Below, one piece after another: positions 1-10,339 of a DNA stretch of 64,000 nt (position 1 is the first letter of the stretch; every line of letters begins with the position of its first letter). This DNA is from Phytoseiulus persimilis (Eukaryota; Arthropoda; Arachnida; Mesostigmata; Phytoseiidae), in the NCBI GenBank assembly GCA_037576195.1, contig CM075102.1, forward strand, positions 14,380,745-14,444,744, given 5' to 3'. Both the position numbers and the translations under genes were made by a program. The notes under the pieces were generated by a model. It was given only the letters and a program-made list of their open reading frames with translations. It searched no databases and was not told where the DNA came from.

Positions 1-884
1 TGCTTCTATTGCCGATCATTTCCTTAAAGCGCGGAAGGGAACAGCAAGCTGTCAGAGATGCTGAGAGACCGCTCTTCTTGTTCGATTACCGGCGAATCTT
101 TCCACCCTTGATCCCCTCTCGGTGGAAAACTCCCCGAACGCGAGCAGCAACCTGGGGGCTCTGGAGATCACACGAAGCTCGTGATGGGGCTGTGAGCGGA
201 ACAAGCTTCTTGATGAAAATCGGAGTTTCGGAGGGTGAGCACTCCCGATCGGTCCTCTGTCAGACGCTTTTCGGAAGCTCAACGAACTCAAACAAGCATC
301 CAGCGAGAAGTTCCGGTTCGAGTTTCGAAATAGTGCGCGTTTTGTTTTCTGACGCTAAGCTGACAAGTTACTTGTGAGAGAGGACAACTCAGTTAGCTAA
401 TTGTTTCCGTGCTCATGACAAGCTAGAAGTCACTGATCGTGTCCTTAGGAGCCGTTGGCGCGTCCCCGGAATGTGATCCTCGGAAACGCAGACGTTCTCC
501 AGATTTACGAAGCTTGCTCCTTAACGGATAGTATCCGTCGATAATCTGAGGTGTTACTCTCGCTCGATCACAGAAAAAGTTTTTCAGCCTGTGCGGCACT
601 AGCAACTATAGAATGGAGGTTTTTCAGTTCAGTTCATGGCGCCACGGAAGCGTAACCGGATTCCCTCAGCGCCCGCTGCCCATAGATCCGAGTGCCTTGG
701 GAGTCTGACGAATGGCTGCCCTCCCGTCAAGAGGTGTCGAATCGTCAAGTCTCCTGCAGATCGCGTCAAACACCGTTCCAGTAGACGATCTGAACGCGTA
801 CCGGTATGTCGCCTCTGTACGCGGACTGTATGAAGAAGATCTATCGACGATTTCGTTGACTTAAGATTGGACCTAATTTTTCCC

Positions 885-988
885 TATCACGGAAAATACG
901 GTTGATACGGTGAACACCCCATGGTCCGCCGTAGAGACTCCCTTAATAATACGGGATGTTTTCCGTTTTTTCCATATTTTCCGTGATA
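885..988. mobile_element. Short terminal-inverted-repeat element (MITE-like)
   Basis: The left end (885-901) reads TATCACGGAAAATACGG and the right end (972-988) is its reverse complement with one mismatch. The two 17-bp ends enclose about 70 bp with no open frame. This arrangement is typical of a small non-autonomous DNA element. No clear target-site duplication was identified, and only one copy is in the window, so mobility is inferred from the structure alone. It could also be a chance hairpin. Confidence 0.4.
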
Positions 989-3189
989 TTGAAGATCATG
1001 TCTACTTCAGACGCTCGAATGTTCAGAAGTTTTTAATGATTGCATGGCTAGATGGCTTGTCAAAGATCTGAGACTCCTGTATCCAAGACGCAAGGTTTCT
1101 CGGTCGGCTCATGGGTGACACGTTTCAGGGAACGACGTCCGACGTCAAGCGGGATCTTGAAAATATGGTCTCTCAAGATCCCAAGCTGAACGGGGAGTTG
1201 ATCCCGACGGTACCTCTGGAGAGCTCATCTCGTTCACCGGTGAGCCATTTTGCTGCCCGAGCGGAGTTCCTGCACATTTTCCCATGGGATCCATGGAGGT
1301 GAAATGGGATCGAAGTCTCATTCCGATCTGCTCCGCTCGTCTCGGCCGACTGCGGGGCAGCTGGGCCTCATTTATAACACGAATCGTGCTCAATTTATTC
1401 TCCATCTCCATCAACTCTAGATGTTTTCGCGAAAGAATAAGTCTCCTGTCAAGAATAGCTCTCATCCTCTGATGTCGAACAAGAGCACTCCCGGTCGCAT
1501 CCTTCGCACAGGAAATTCGGTGAGCAGTTTTCTTGGTTGACACAAACGACTTCAATGTATCGACAAGTGGTGGGTGCTAGAGTTCGCATGGATGCAAGTA
1601 GGCTGACCACGCGTTTCTCGTTGGAAATCGTGAGTTTGAGCCCTCAGAAGTTTTTTGAGACCATGTGATCAGAAGAAGGTTTCTCCAGGCGCCCCAAACA
1701 TTGTTCGCGTTGAGTCGTCGCGAAACTCCGAAGATATGTGAAGCTGCTGGGATGAAGGAGCCGCGGATGAGGCGTGAAAAATCTCTGAGTTTCATGGTAA
1801 GTCGCTGTAATCTCCGGTACAAAGCACACGAAACCCGACGGGGAACCCACGTGATGCTTCCGGCATCGGCACTAATTGAGCTCTGCTCACTTATTGTGAC
1901 CGCCTCCAGAACATGTTAGCTCCTGTCTTCAGCGATTGTAAATTGAACGGCGCGACGGCCCCACGCGTGGTTTTGAGGAGGCTCAACATTAAACAGGTCA
2001 GTAAGCTCCGGAAGGAAGGTTTTCGGCAGTCGCACTTTCCACCTCTCGCTCCCATTCTTGAGAATTATTTACCCTCTCGAAGCTCTGCAGAGACATTTCT
2101 GAGGAGGCATTCCAGCTTTTACAGAACGGAGTCACACCTGTGAGGCTACCTGAGGAGATAAACTACCAGAACTTTCACCCGGCTCGGGATCTCAATTCAC
2201 GCAAGAGGCGAAAAGGAATCAGACCATCTCGGAATCTCAACGTGCCGACGAGAAACAATCGAAACGTCCAACGCACGAAAGAATCTCGCCAGAAATTCGA
2301 ATCTGTGCCCTGTCAAGACAAAAAATGGTGGACGTCTTATCCGTTGAAGCAAGTTGCAGTCCGGTTGACGAAACTCCCGCTCTGAATCACACACTCCTGC
2401 ATTGCCCTTGTCCATGCTTCCCGGAAAGAAATCTCGCTGGACGTTAACACCGAATCGTCATCGTCGACAAAATCTCTTCGATGAACAACTATGTGGTCAG
2501 GCGTCGAATCGAATGCGTAATAACAGCGCCAATTCCTCGACACTCGATTGTCGTGACGATGAAAGAAATAGACGGTTTCCATGATTAAGATACACGATTG
2601 TGAAAATAAGAAAATTCGTCCAACATTCAAGTTTGGTCCCCGAACCACAGACCCAGCTTCATAGTTCAATCGAAGTCCTCGCTGTTCATGCGGAGTTCTT
2701 GCTCTATACTTCATTTCTCGCTCCCACAAATTCCGCATTCAAGCCCATCCATGGTGAATTCGAAAGGATCGAAGACGATACGAATCCTTTCTCGGATAAA
2801 GTAATCTTCATGGTGCCTTGCTGCCACTTCCAAACCGTTGTTACAGGCTCAATAACGACGATCAAATAGTTCTGTTCACGACGTGGAATTGAGCTTTCGC
2901 TCATGGTATCCATCACAAGCGACTGTGAGAACGGGGAGCCGCGCGATCGGGAACATTCAATTTGAATACGAAAACTGTTCCAGTAATCGCTGCTCGTCTG
3001 TCTGACTGCAGCTTTTTTTTACCATGGGTCCAGCAAGCCACGTCAACAGGTATCACGCTGGCAGGAATATCGCAGCGGAATGATAGTTCTTGTAGGTGAA
3101 CATCCGGATCCAGCGTGGAAGCGAACCTAGAGCTGGCTCATCTTATCGACGATCGCATGTCAAACGCGTACCGCACACACAACGAATGG

Positions 3190-3195
3190 TTTATT
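3190..3195 (-). promoter_or_regulatory. Poly(A) signal of the TMEM55-like gene
   Basis: AATAAA on the minus strand lies 35 nt past the stop codon of the TMEM55-like gene, which implies a very short 3' UTR. Confidence 0.6.
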
Positions 3196-3229
3196 GCTTG
3201 AATATCCCGGCTCTTCGAGTGACTCCGCA

Positions 3230-4732
3230 TCAGACCGCAGGATTGGCGATTTCGAGAGTACTGTTTCGCATGTACAGACAGAGGAGACCTCGCAGAATGA
3301 ACAGGATCGCAGCTATCAGCAACACTGCAATAGCAAAGCATTGGTTTGAGCGGCTTCGCGACAGGACCGATTTCCTCTGTCTTCACAACATCGAAGCAGG
3401 AGAGCACTCAGCGATCTTAAACTCACCCAAATAGATGTACCAATAGCCCGAGTTATGCCGGAAACCCATGGTGAAAGCCATCAGGACGAAACATCCAATG
3501 ACACAAGTCAATCCGAGTCCTATATACATCACTGCTTTACGCTTCGCACCACGCTCTCCGATGTTAGACTCCTTATTGCACAGAGCGCACCTGATTCGGT
3601 TGTTCGCCGGCAGTGCATCCTGCTCAGTTGAGAATTTCCGGGGTAAGAACTGGCAACTTCATGCAATGAAGGCAGCTTCGAAAATCATCGGAAATACCGT
3701 ATAGCTGCGAATAATCGGTCACCTGAACGAAAGTGTTGTGGCAATGACCACAACGATTCGGTACTGCGGGGCCTGTTGCACGTTCTCTAGCAGAGAGGCT
3801 GAAGTTGATGGCCGACTGGTGTTCATCGATTTTCCAGTTTTCACGTTGATCATCGCCTTACTGCAAGAGGCAATAGTTGCGTTAGGAAGGGTATTGTAGG
3901 GAAATTGTGGCGTGGAACTATCCATGGAAAGGGGAAACACGCGCCGGAGCAGCTCCGTAGGAGTAGAAAGTAGCTTCCAAAGGGTTCATTGCCATTTCGG
4001 AGAGATTCTAGAAACGTACCAGTTTTCCCGAGGACACTTTGTTTTGGTAAGCCCTTCCGAAACGATCAGGAGGCAGGTACAGTCGGGGCAGCGCAAGTAC
4101 AACTTTCCTTTGTCCGGGGGTCCCAACGCCTCGAAACGGAATAAGACGGGAGTTGATCATAATCGATTGCATTGCGTACATGTGTGGGGCTCGATTCGTC
4201 ATGATATCATTGGAGGGCGAAGCATACAGTACAAGTCCAGACTCGAGTTTCGCAAAGAATGTCGGCGTGAGAGAAGCGTACCGCTCATTGAAAATTAATC
4301 ATGCGAGTTAAATTATGCGATTCGTGCTCCGTAATCAGTATCAGAGGCAAGTTATGGAACACCTCGATCGTCTCGATTGGGGACTAGTAGCAAATACAGA
4401 TGGCTCATTGATGACAGACATCAGTCTAGCATCAAATATTGAGGACCAAGCGTCCCATAACAGGTACGGGTTCCCAAACCGGTACGCTTTCCCTGTATGA
4501 GAATTCTTCGTATACTCACCGTGCTCTCGTTGCATCTCGGACACGTGATAACTTTCTTATTCTTCTTTGTGCTTCTGTCAATCGGATAGGAACACACCTC
4601 GCACTGCACATAATCTTCTGCTCTCGCAGGGTCGGTCAGATTTTCGAGATCCTGCTGAACTAGACTATACGGTGGAGGAGGAGCCCCTGGTATAGGGTCT
4701 GCCGTCAACAATGGGCTCCTCTCCGATTGCAT
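3230..4732 (-). CDS. TMEM55/PIP4P-family membrane protein (type I/II PtdIns-4,5-P2 4-phosphatase family)
   Basis: Five exons on the minus strand: 4732-4520, 4129-4020, 3798-3723, 3619-3427, 3324-3230. The phases agree throughout and give 228 aa, close to the usual vertebrate length of ~260-280. The start is the ATG at 4732, giving MQSERSPLLTADPIPG, which matches the family's 'ERSPLL' start. A proline-rich cytosolic segment follows, then paired cysteine motifs that look zinc-binding: CEVC/CPRC, RCPDCTC, KCPRENC, CGHCHNT and CALCNKES. Two membrane helices close the protein (around VMYIGLGLTCVIGCFVLMAF and VLLIAAILFILRGLLCLYM). The family sits in late endosome/lysosome membranes, where TMEM55B recruits dynein adaptors; a phosphoinositide phosphatase role has been reported. 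The position of the reported CX5R catalytic motif reads VSEGLTK here, so its Cys and Arg are Val and Lys. Introns are 390, 221, 103 and 102 nt. Confidence 0.88.
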
Positions 4733-5051
4733 GTTGGCAAACGGCGTTGAGAACTGGAACTGAATTTTTTAGTTAGAAACAAAGACAATTTCCGAAGTTC
4801 GGTGTAGGATCCCAGCTCTCTTGAAACGGGTTAACGAGCTTCTCCTGGAGGTAGTCGAACGATCCGAAGCGTCACTTTCTCCGCAGGGAGCGACGATCCG
4901 AGAACAGCAAACAATATGGAGGGCTATCGAACCGGCGAAAGTGGGCAGCCAACTTCTATCTCCGCGGGTGATCGCCTCCCTCGCCGCTGTACATCCCATT
5001 TCCGATTCCATCCACGGAACCCGATTCGATGACGATCCCGAATTACGACGT

Positions 5052-5253
5052 TCAATCCAACTCGAATGCTGAGTAACAACTGAACCAAATCTCAGATCGG
5101 GCGTGACAGTACAGAGGGACAGAGTTCTCAAGTTTGCCTGATTTAGGACCGAGCTTCGTTCCGCGCGTTTTTCCTTCCATAGAGTTCAACGGATCACCAA
5201 TCGGTTGCAAACCCCTCGGCAACACCGACATGACCAGTTTCAGGGTCAAGTTT
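5052..5253 (-). CDS. Exon-like frame with stop, possible 3' end of the neighbouring unknown gene
   Basis: A T-rich acceptor (CTGATTTGTCAG) opens a 67-codon frame beginning NLTLKLVMSVLPRGLQPIG and ending with ...SAFELD and a stop, 320 bp upstream of the TMEM55-like start. Its composition is protein-like, with alternating hydrophobic residues as in beta strands. Its phase (one leading base) does not fit directly onto the last well-supported exon upstream (5600-5506), so an exon may be missing. The opposite strand is also open here, which lowers confidence. No family is recognised. Confidence 0.3.
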
Positions 5254-5505
5254 CTGACAAATCAGTCCGGCACGGCCGCAAGCCTTCACTTTTCGAAATC
5301 GAATTCCAAAGCGGAACAATGATGACAGGCTCCAGAACGTGGGTGGGTTGCGGATCATTGGTAGAGGGAAACAGGAATATGACTTTCATTGGTTTCCAGA
5401 GCGCGGTCTTGAAACTGTCGTTTTCAACAAGACTATCGTCACGGCGCGAATTCGAAAATAATCACGATCCTCGAGTTCGGTCAGAACCTGACATGAAGGA
5501 CTCAC

Positions 5506-6660
5506 CTACTGAACGGTAAACAACTTCAGGATCGCATAGAATCATTGAACGGAGACTTAGTTTTGATGCGGCTCCACAATCGAACCGCAGGCGGCATTGA
5601 CTCCCAGTTCACGAAGAGGAAGCACGGTTGAGCCCTTATGTTTGTTTGGGTCTAGGAAATTCGTACCCGTTCGGGTCGGATGAATGAATTTTTAAAGGGA
5701 CCCCCGGTGCCCGGTGGTTAGGCTCAGCAGTCAGCAGACTGACGTCGATAGGAAATAGGAGACAACGGTATATTTGAACATGAGTTGGCGCGAAATGGAT
5801 TGGCCGCTTTCAATCAGCCGTTCCACAACTTGATCCGAAAACCGCACAACCTACTCGCTCTTCCACGATATCGAACGCCTGGAGGAGTTGTATGATATGA
5901 GCAAACTCTTCGAATACTCCTCCAGACATACAACACAATTTCTCTTGCGAAATTTCTTCCGCGGGCTTGATCGCACGATCAGAGATCCTTCCCCGTCCTC
6001 TGATTGGGAAACTTACGGTTATGGTCAACTTTCCTGGCTGTCGAGGAATGAACGAAAATGGATATCTCGCTGCCTTGACTGGAAGGCTGATGGGACTAGC
6101 ATGTGAACTATGTCCAAATCCAGAATCGAATCATGATTAATAGCCCCATGACCATATTCAAGACTTCTTCTCCTCGAGAAGGTGCTGAACAGTCAGCTCG
6201 TCCTACCACGAAGCTCCTCATGGAAAGGTTAAATCTGAGTTCGGAAACGTTACGGCCGAACCCTCTCCAGATTGTAGACAGAGGAACCAAATTAGAGGCT
6301 ACGAAGTGAAGCCTCTCGAGTTCTTGGGCACCACGTGGAAGGAACTTCTGAGTCCCTGGTATACATCACGCTCCTCTATTCGTTATATTGTCCACAACTG
6401 GGACTCCTCAAGTAACGCGTGCCCCCAATACCCCTCCACCCCCACCAAACTGGAGTGATTCGAGATTCTGTTGTTCTCATTTCCCGTAGATACTGCCTTG
6501 GCTCGTCGTAGACGTGTTTGTCGTGTCCATTCGATTTTCGGATTTTCAGCTTTTTCAAAGAAAGCGCTCGTGTGAGGACGCCGCTTTCCGGATCATGTCG
6601 CTTCATCGCATCTGGCTGAATTCCGCGCGTTTCGTATGTTTGGTAATCTTCTTGCGTCTC
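5506..6660 (-). CDS. Unidentified multi-exon gene, partial model
   Basis: Four candidate exons on the minus strand have good splice sites and fully compatible phases: 6660-6446, 6107-6017, 5919-5855 and 5600-5506. Acceptors include CACTCCGCCCCCAG and GATTTGGACATAG; donors include GTAAGT, GTAGGT and GTGAGT. The frame reads, in pieces, ETQEDYQTYETRGIQPDAM, KSNGHDKHVYDEPRQYL, SPISLPVKAARYPFSFIP, RQPGKLTITEYSKSLLISYN and CRLRFDCGAASKLSLRSM. The first exon is charged and polar; the later ones have the alternating pattern of beta-sandwich domains. I do not recognise the family. Both ends are open: the start lies upstream of 6660 and the stop perhaps at 5052. An alternative last donor (GTAGGT) three bases upstream would change the phase. 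Confidence 0.42.
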
Positions 6661-7963
6661 CTGGGGGCGGAGTGATGAGAAATCGACGTTCGGGGCCCAG
6701 GACTTTCGCCTACACCCAACACATGCTGCGGCTTATCTGGGGAAGGGGCCGACGGGACGGAGCAGATGACCTTTCCCCCGTATTCGTCACCACAGAATAA
6801 GCACAGTTCGTCCAAACTAACACGCGCCCCGGAGAGGGGTGCGAAGTTGGAGTCGAAGTTTCTTACATGTCCGTGTCCGCATTGGGAATTCAATTCGTCT
6901 TAGTCCTGTGGATCACCAGCGCCGTTACGACATTCAGCCATGGGAGGCCTTCCAACAGATTTAAGCTAATCATGGGTGATCATTAGGGCTGGACGGAACT
7001 CGCGGAAACCGCGATTTCCGGCCTCCTGCCAACTTCCGTCGGCTTTGACCGAGTCTCGCCTGCGGGATTCGGGTTTCTTGATCGTGAGAAATTCTCAGCT
7101 CTACTCATGATTTATTTCCCACATGAGGGCAATAGTGACTAGTGAGCGATGAAATGGGGAGGAAGGCGGACCCCGCTCCGCGCTTCCGACCTTTGAGAGG
7201 GACGAAACGGAAAAACAGGTCTTATCGAAACAAACGAAACTCAGCCCGGCAGGATTCCCATTCCTGAGCGCAGTTTGTATACCTTAGAACAAAGAGAACA
7301 CCGTTCTGAACTGTCTACTCCGATTCCTCGGCAAATCGAGCTCGAAACAGCAGGATTGTGGGCTTTTCGTTTATCACTACGACCGTATCAACTTCATTAG
7401 GGTTCCGTTCCCGGGAGACGAATTCCGGAATGACCGGCCTGAACGCGAAAGCATTGGACTGTGACACGTATCACGGCTCCGACGGTCGTCGGGATGAGAG
7501 CCGGCGTGGCAAGCATCGACGTTTACGAAGCTTTTTCCGTCAACAGACGAGTATCGACGGCTCGAACGAGACACCCGCGAGACCGTTAGAGGCGTCCGCC
7601 TTCCCGTTCAGAATCAAAATATCCCCGTCGCGTCGGGCTTGCGAGACGTTCAGAATGAAGCTCCACCCGCACTAGCAGTTCCGAACTCTGTGGGAAGCCA
7701 GGAGAGCTGTTGCAGGTCTCGGCGGCGTCGAAATTGCGGTGCTGAAAGGCGCCGGGGTCGGCTTCGGGGAGATAAGGTCGAAGTCTTCTGACATGTCTTA
7801 GATGCTGTCCGACGAAATAAGTCGAAAGATCGGAGAGTCGAGGGCTCTCGAACCGAGCGACGGTTGTCGCCCCATGACGGTGGATAATTCGCTGTGATCT
7901 TCTCTGCGCTAACACCCTATTGCTGCGAGAACACGTTCTGAGGGTTCAGCACCGGAACCCTGC

Positions 7964-8087
7964 TATTCCAGAGCGTCTCCGGAGCTGGGAAGATCGTTCT
8001 CCACATCATTGTCTGGGGGATTATCATAATCGAGTTCATCAAAGGGGAGGCGACTCGGAACAACAAACCAGTTTAAAGGAGCATACA
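7964..8087 (-). CDS. Exon-like acidic frame ending in a stop
   Basis: After the stop and acceptor-like ATAGATAAG, a 40-codon frame reads GLYAPLNWFVVPSRLPFDEL followed by an acidic stretch (DYDNPPDNDVENDLPSSG) and stops at 7964. It looks like the C-terminal exon of a protein with an acidic tail. The complementary strand encodes a hydrophobic helix-like stretch, but that is expected when an acidic run is read in antisense. No family is recognised, and linkage to the exon-like pieces at 8.8-9.1 kb is unproven. Confidence 0.28.
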
Positions 8088-8484
8088 GGCCAGCTTATCT
8101 ATGTTTCGGAATGGGCTCTTGACAGATGATCGCCCTCGGTGGAGGATTATTGGTTTTACAGCTGCGACGCAATCGTTTCCGCGGTGAGCTTGGACCGTGC
8201 GTCAGTGGCTGTGATCGAATATTATATATGATATACATATATATCATCAGCGATTCACGACCTCCTCTCCAGGATCGTGTCGTCGCATGTTTCCCGAGGC
8301 GTGGCCTCCTAGAGGCGTCTTTTTTCCTCGCCGTTCATTGTGGGCCAGACTCAATCGTCGCGATCCGTTTCTGAAATTCTACTTGATGCGCGTACAGTGC
8401 TGTATTCATCAGATCATCGGCCCCTCCGTTCCTGAGGAGCTTTTACAATTCCGTCTGACGGAATGCTCGGGAAGCATCTTCACT

Positions 8485-8868
8485 TCAGCAGTGAGCGTTC
8501 TTGTCAATATTTCCTCGGGATGTTTTTTTTTTGGTAATGAGTCGGTGCGTGGTGTCGAACTCGGAGCTTCCCTTGCTAGTATCTTCCATTCGGAATTGGG
8601 TGCCCGGCCCCACTTCTAAAATATACCGATCACTTCGTTTGCAGTTGGATCCCTGCCTCTTATCGACCTTCACGGGTAGGATTGTTGAGCTGTATGCTGT
8701 CACAGAATAAATAACTTCCCGCTCTATCGTGATCATCTCCTTGAATGAGGAACATGAGTTCCTGTCACTAGTCGCTAGTCGACGTCTCCTCTGCAAGAAC
8801 CTCAGCTCACTTACGAGAGTTGAACTGTTATTCAAACTAATGGTTTCCATTTCTTCATTGATCTGAGG
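8485..8868 (-). CDS. Exon-like frame, unidentified
   Basis: A strong acceptor (CTCGTTCTCGTCCTCAG) opens the frame INEEMETISLNNSSTL, which is followed at once by a GTAAGT donor (about 8820). The frame also stays open through that donor to 8485. If the donor is used, the exon is only 48 nt. An upstream piece ending ...RPSLPVAI before a GTGAGC donor at about 8975 has the matching phase. This suggests a minus-strand gene around 8-9.1 kb, but neither the start nor the full structure could be resolved. Confidence 0.28.
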   Translation of the reverse strand, partial: PQINEEMETISLNNSSTLVSELRFLQRRRRLATSDRNSCSSFKEMITIEREVIYSVTAYSSTILPVKVDKRQGSNCKRSDRYILEVGPGTQFRMEDTSKGSSEFDTTHRLITKKKTSRGNIDKNAHC

Positions 8869-10339
8869 ACGAGAACGAGAACTCTGTCGCAGCCATCTAT
8901 TCGGTTAGCATATTTTCGCAGCGGGAGCTCGACTGTTTGTTCCTAGGATCACGTCCTCACGTTTTTTTTTTCAGCGCTCACGATGGCGACTGGCAATGAC
9001 GGACGTTGACTCAGAGTTCGAATCCTGGAGTGAGTGTGCAGTTGCAAAAGCTTGTTCAGCCATCAATCGGCGGTTATTGCTCAACGTGCTCATGCGTCGA
9101 AGCGATTCCGAATGAGTTAAGCCCTGACCACCCCACCGAATTCTCACCCACTTGGATTAAGCGGTCGAGAGTCTTGAGCGGCTCGAACTGAATCGACTGC
9201 TGACCATGTCCCATCTCCTTTTCGCAGTGTGCCCCCAATGCGGCTTTCCACATAGAGGCGGCAAATACGAAACGAACGGAGTCTTATCCTCACATTTTGT
9301 TCTCCTATTTCCTTTATTCATTCGCTTTTGAATTGTAATAGTTTTCATTATCATCATCATCATCATTATAATAATTGTATACAGTGTTTCGTCTTGATTC
9401 GCTGCTCCTACCGCAGCGCTTTGTGTTACTCTTGTTGTTGCGGCTGGGTGGCTTACATTTCGAATGAAATTTTCAATTATTCTTCTAGCTCGCTTCATCA
9501 GTATCCACCTGGCTCTCGGAGAAGAACTTTATCCTTTTCGCATTGAACATTTCCCCTGTGAATGGTCCAGCTAACCGTCGCATCGAGACTACGGAACTGT
9601 TCGTTCACCATCACTTTGCATGAATGGTTCCGATTCTCTCCGCAGGAAAAGTTGCTCTTACTGCAATTTTCAGGCAACAAATTCCGCTCGATCAGCTCTC
9701 GCAAATAACGGATCGACGTTTGTCGTTCATGAAGAATTCGCATTCGAGCCGAGAACAAGGACTTCTAGATTAATCGAACTCCGACCGATCGTTCACACGC
9801 CGTTTCGGATTATCGGTCACGTTGTACGAGTGTTTATCGGCCTGTTTGTTGGGCCGCGCTCCGGCATCATGTATCATCTCAAGTATCACCAGAAAGTACG
9901 ATCGCGTTGACCTCGATCTGCAGTAATCTCTCTGTGGTTCACAGGTTAGCAGGTGAGGTGAGCTCCAAACTTCTGAGCCGTGTGTTTCCGATTCCCTCCT
10001 CCAGTCGATTATGTACATCGGCTCGGTCCAAATCACAAGTTCTCGTCAACTCGGCTTTCTCGACCCTCACTCTCTTCCTGTGATAAATACATTGAGGGAC
10101 TCGGAGCGTTTTCCACAAATCGTTGGTTTGGTGGCTCGCCCCGAAACTTCAGCTTCAGCCTCTGAAGCTCGTGCTTCCTGTATCTGCGCACACCACAGAT
10201 ATGTGCTCCGACGATTACCCATAACCTAAAGTTTCTCGCTAGCGTGAAGACTTGATGATGTTTTAAGCAAACGAAAATCCATCCCATTTCTTTTTCTCGT
10301 TCCTGTTTGGTGTCGTCGAGTTTGACACACGTTGCCAGA

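Larger units (their letters stand above)
1..3229. other. No recognisable gene
   Basis: Apart from the inverted-repeat element at 885-988, I see only unremarkable open frames of up to about 136 codons (for example 1145-1555 minus, 2337-2738 minus). They lack family motifs or paired splice sites. A plus-strand GTAAGT donor-like site at about 1798 follows a short polar frame, which might be an exon, but no partner exon was found. The 3' part (below 3230) is the 3' flank of the TMEM55-like gene. Confidence 0.4.
6661..10339. other. Mostly unassigned sequence between the unknown gene and LSM14
   Basis: Besides the exon-like pieces listed at 7964-8087 and 8485-8868, I see a (CAT)n run at about 9346-9367 and an AT-rich (TA)-type stretch at about 8220-8245. 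Open frames at 9498-9758 and 9770-10036 (minus) look moderately protein-like but have no paired splice sites I trust. A B-box-like stretch at about 9018 was rejected as a tRNA. Confidence 0.35.

Noticed and set aside
1145..1555. 136-codon minus-strand frame
   Set aside because: Partly protein-like (basic helix around ILSRKHLELMEMENK) but no start context, splice sites or family match; left unassigned.
8960..9030. tRNA-like B box (GTTCGAATCC) near 9018
   Set aside because: The T-arm stem does not pair and no proper A box or acceptor stem is found.
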